From: DASUHT01 sp038230835
Lineage (GTDB): Bacteria > Actinomycetota > Thermoleophilia > Gaiellales > JAICJC01
Assembly (NCBI GenBank): GCA_038230835.1
Contig: JBBRMM010000004.1
Coordinates: 62,001-126,000, forward strand
Direction: 5' to 3'
DNA: 64,000 bases
This document shows positions 63,701 to 64,000 of the stretch, one piece after another. The notes beneath the pieces are model-generated. The model was not told the DNA's origin, searched no databases, and saw only the letters and a program-made list of their open reading frames with translations. How positions within the stretch are numbered: the stretch's first letter is position 1; each line of letters begins with the position of its first letter. The translations under genes and the position numbers were made by a program.

Positions 63701-64000
63701 GCACCCACCGCACCGACCGTTTCCGGTGGCTCGATCTCGTGGCAGAACGCGGCCTCGGTGCAGATCACCGGCTCCGGGTCGACGGACGCGCTGTCCGGCG
63801 TCGTCGCCTACCAGTACCGGGAATCGACCGATGGAGGCACCACCTGGGGATCGGCGCAACCGGGCGGTACCGACCTGGTGACAGCCGAGGGCCAGACGCT
63901 GGTGCAGTTGCGCAGTGTCGACGGTGCAGGCAACGTGTCGACCTGGGCGCCGCCCACCGGCAGCGCGGCCAACACCGCCAAGCTCGACCGCACGGCACCG
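54761..64000 (+). CDS. giant secreted Ig-like repeat protein (truncated by window edge)
   Basis: An open frame of at least 3080 codons with no stop before the right edge. After a basic start and hydrophobic stretch (LSAVLAAVCGLALVSPGSA) that look like a signal peptide, residues about 45-125 form one Ig-like domain with two cysteines (RLCSRDSRPLIPCG) and a SGRHTFRVEVV pattern. From 55136 to 63985 follow 30 complete tandem repeats of 96-100 residues (17 of 98, 10 of 99). Each has STDGGxTWS, EGQTLVQFRxxDxAGNxSxWAP and RIDRTAPTxPTVxGGS. The motif set resembles OmpL47-type or bacterial Ig-like domains of surface adhesins. The C-terminal anchor is not visible. The start could be the GTG or TTG a few codons downstream. 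Confidence 0.85.
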   Translation, partial: MGSFLPVHAGPWRLSAVLAAVCGLALVSPGSAPARVLGAASHTSVPIWVHITAHPTNPTNSTTAKFGWQATGNVAHRLCSRDSRPLIPCGAQPVTYTRLTSGRHTFRVEVVYPSGIWRQATFSWVIDTSKPTAPSVTGGSTAWQRGSVAVVANGGTDTGSGVAGYRWRRSASGGSTWSVAVKGATAAITAEGTSIVQFETVDRAGNTSAWAPASPTAGSTVRLDQNAPSAPTVVGGSNLWQTVASVDVAASGSTDALSGVSGYQYRVSANHGVSWSPAATGSDAVISSDGTSVVQFRSLDVAGNVSPWAPASPTVASTVMLDRLPPTDPSGAGGSLQWTSGASVTVTEAGSTDPNGSGIVATEYRASTDGGLTWSGSSPGDNVTVGVEGETLVEFRTTDSAGNISDWGPQGGAAGATIRIDRTDPAPPTVSITPPSWQSAASIAVVAGGATDALAGVASYEFRTSTDGGTTWGAPVAGGVANISVEGQTAVQFRAVDGAGNRSDWAPVVTGTADTVSIDRTPPTVPIVSGGSAVWQNSAAGSVSAGGSTDLLSGLDHYESRTSTDGGLSWSAPTPGATVLVNSEGETLVEFRAVDSAGNPSPWSPLSPAGTIRLDQTGPSDPSVSGGSSSWQDPAFVTITGSGSADPMSGIDHYLYRTSTDGGITWSAAIGGSTATISSEGQTLVQFQAVDAAGNTSNWAPAAPSAGSTVRLDQTSPTAPTVTGGSLAWQSAASGTISASGSTDLLSGQDHYEYRTSTNGGVTWSPPTPGGSALITAEGQTVVQFRGVDLAGNVSNWAPAVPDVTDTVRIDRTAPGNPVVTGGSGAWQNVAGVTGTGGGASDPLSGVSHYELRTSTDGGVTWSPAITGTTFTANSEGETLVQYRAVDVAGNAASWWPVAGTGAATARIDRTAPSAPTVSGGDTARQSVASVTVTATGSTDAPGSGVSSYQYRTSTDGGITWGPITTGAAITVTAEGQTIVQFRSLDVAGFTSAWTPSVGTLAGTVRIDRTAPSAPTATGGSLTWQNVAGVTVTGGGSVDTGGSALAGYLYRTSTDGGTTWSPSSAGSSVAVNSEGQTLVQFAALDGAGNQSAWAPVNAVAGSTARIDRTPPTDPSAAGGSLSWQSLASVVVTPSGATDSPGSGVASYQYRTSVNGGTTWTAPLSGASLSVSAQGETLVQFRATDAAGFHSNWAPSALTAGATVRLDRSAPSAPTVTGGALTWQNVASLTVTGAGSTDTGGSGLFGYQVRTSTDNGVTWSAAAAGPSATASNEGQTLAQVRSIDVAGNVSAWTPAVAGVSNTMRIDRTAPSDPTVAGGSASWRNAASVTITGSGSTDSPGSGVASYQFHTSTDGGTTWSGASAGASAVVSAQTTTIVQFRAVDAAGFQSNWAPAIAGAANTVMLDRVTPSAPTITGGSPSWQNVASVTVSAAGSTDLLSGLSGYEYRASTDGGATWSAATAGSSATVSAEGQTLVQFHSVDSAGNVSAWTPTAGGAGNTVRIDRTAPTDPTAAGGSLTWRNATSGSVTGSGSTDSPGSGISHYEYRTSTDGGATWGTPVTGGTASIVAEGETDVQFRAVDAAGLSSNWVPGSLTAAATVRLDRTAPTAPTAGGGSLSWQNVASVTLSGSGQSDALSGVASVAYRTSTDNGVTWSAAVGAPSVTWSNEGQDLVQFRATDVAGNVSAWAPVAATAGSTARIDRTAPTDPTSLTGGSLSWRSVASVVVTGSGSTDSPGSGIAHYESRTSNDGGATWSTPASGTTATINGEGETDVQFRAVDNAGLTSNWFPTVPTAGSTVRIDRTAPSLPTVAGGSLSWQNVASVTLSASASTDALSGVASYQFRTSIDNGATWTAGSTGAADTVGAEGQTLVQYRALDTAGNASAWGPVSSGAANTVRIDRSPPTAPAIGGGSLSWLSAASSTVTAAGSTDAGSGVASYEYRTSTDAGVTWSAPTAGAAATVVAEGQTLVQFAAIDNMGFTSSWSPGVSTAGSTVRLDRTAPTAPAVSGGSLAWSSAASLTLTPSSSSDSGGSGLSTYQYRTSTDGGTTWTTATAANSAVINAEGSTLVQFRSTDVAGNASAWAPSSSGAANTVKLDRTAPSLPTLAGGSLTWANVASVTVSASASVDAGSGLASYDSRTSADGGATWTAPVSGASVTVNADGQTLVQFRSADALGNSSAWAPASATAASTVRIDRTAPIAPSLTGGSSAWQSIASVTVNGAGSTDTGGSGVASYQYRSSTDGGVTWGGPTAGASVTASSEGETLVQMRALDTVGNASGWSPASANAGSTIRIDRTAPSTPTTGGGSLAWQSVASVTLSSSGAADSLAGVTGYQHRTSTDGGATWGTPQAGATDTVSVEGATDVQFRAVDGAGNTSGWDPGSVTGAGTARIDRTAPSDPTVSGGSGAWLSAASATVTGSGSTDGLAGGVSYRYRTSTDGGVTWSAATPGPSLTVIAEGQTLVQFQAVDGARNASNWAPSPSTASSIVRLDRTAPALPTVTGGSLAWQNVASIGITAGGSTDALSGLSGYQYRTSTDGGSTWSTPAAGASAPVLTEGETLVQFAATDVAGNTSAWAPASPGAGSTARIDRTAPTDPSVGGGAASWQSVASVTVSGGGSTDSGSGIAGYQYRTSADGGSTWSASAPGGSVAIAAEGATLVQFRSVDMGGTTSNWAPASPGPGNTVMLDRTAPTAPTASGGSSAWQSVASVTVSGGGSADALSGLTAYQVRTSTDGGTTWSSPASGSSFTASAEGQTLVQFRSLDAVGNASAWAPASSGPTNTVRLDRTVPTAPTVTGGSVSWQNVATVAITGSGATDALSGVAGYQYRESADGGATWGAPQAGATDTVSAEGQTLLQMRSVDAAGNTSAWAPSSPVAASTVKIDRTPPTLPAVTGGSSGWQNVASVTITGSGSTDSPGSGVASYQVRSSTDGGVTWSAASTGGSVTVSAAGQTLVQFRAVDNSGLASNWAPAAAGSANTVRIDRTAPTAPTVSGGSISWQNAASVQITGSGSTDALSGVVAYQYRESTDGGTTWGSAQPGGTDLVTAEGQTLVQLRSVDGAGNVSTWAPPTGSAANTAKLDRTAP
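55136..63985 (+). repeat. tandem repeat array, 30 complete units of about 295 bp
   Basis: Measured at the conserved (I/L)DR codon pair, 31 anchors lie 288-300 bp apart, mean 295, always a multiple of three. Distant units are sometimes nearly identical in DNA (for example 58741-58800 and 63461-63520), while the first two units are the most divergent. Confidence 0.92.

Noticed and set aside
55136..63985. CRISPR array or satellite DNA as explanation of the 295-bp periodicity.
   Set aside because: Units are multiples of three with one open frame and protein-level conservation; there are no short identical repeats with unique spacers.
54652..64000. Long minus-strand open frames opposite the repeat protein (for example 60862-62001 and 56684-59191) that translate into tandem repeats of their own.
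   Set aside because: They mirror the periodicity of the plus-strand repeats. The plus strand has the signal peptide, one continuous frame and recognisable Ig-like motifs; the antisense frames have no start context and no known motifs.

Overview
The window is GC-rich bacterial DNA, densely coded, with many GTG/TTG starts and 1-4 base overlaps between neighbouring genes. Gene families and order (rpmE - DUF1385 - prfA - prmC - tsaC - glyA - upp - wecA - atp) fit a high-GC Gram-positive. I infer Actinomycetota, possibly a Thermoleophilia-like lineage; no rRNA or marker search was possible, so this is inference. I found no tRNA, rRNA or CRISPR array.

Region 1 (1-14.7 kb, all minus strand) is an F1Fo ATP synthase locus that has been split. 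atpZ-like, atpI-like, atpB, E, F, H, A and G are in canonical order. Instead of atpD following atpG, about 9 kb intervenes. It holds a shortened solute-binding lipoprotein, a one-TM protein, a full dipeptide/oligopeptide ABC transporter (C, A, B, D, F), a membrane protein and a zinc-finger anti-sigma-like protein. atpD then starts at 423 and runs off the left edge.

Region 2 (14.8-24.3 kb, mainly minus) is conserved housekeeping: WecA/TagO-type sugar-phosphate transferase, uracil phosphoribosyltransferase, serine hydroxymethyltransferase, threonylcarbamoyl-AMP synthase, RF1 and its methyltransferase, a DUF1385 membrane protein, ribosomal protein L31 and threonine aldolase. A frameshifted REP-associated transposase flanked by perfect 31-bp inverted repeats sits between wecA and upp.

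Region 3 (24.3-34 kb) is acyl-CoA and electron-transfer metabolism: ETF-quinone oxidoreductase, EtfBA, a crotonase, and a B12-dependent acyl-CoA mutase in separate large and small subunits. The large subunit's substrate-site residues match isobutyryl-CoA mutase rather than methylmalonyl-CoA mutase. A PduO-type cobalamin adenosyltransferase that could supply the cofactor is nearby. A cupin, a small lipoprotein and a glycine-rich secreted protein lie among these.

Region 4 (34-40 kb) is mixed: a degenerate receiver protein, repeat hairpins, a lipoprotein, a 25-residue membrane peptide, a divergent LysR/MFS pair, and a thiolase/3-hydroxyacyl-CoA dehydrogenase pair.

Region 5 (40-46.4 kb, plus) is a complete trp operon, trpE-G-D-C-F-B-A. 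It is preceded by a sigma-A-type promoter, a nearly leaderless leader peptide with tandem Trp codons, and an intrinsic terminator: a classical attenuator. TrpF is strikingly divergent. An OmpR/HisK two-component pair follows.

Region 6 (48.4-54.7 kb) is a translationally coupled leucine-degradation operon (methylcrotonyl-CoA carboxylase beta and alpha, methylglutaconyl-CoA hydratase-like, HMG-CoA lyase) plus a HAD phosphatase, with a convergent cyclophilin. Region 7 (54.8 kb to the right edge) is one open reading frame of at least 3080 codons: a secreted protein built of 30 complete tandem Ig-like repeats of about 98 residues, truncated by the window.
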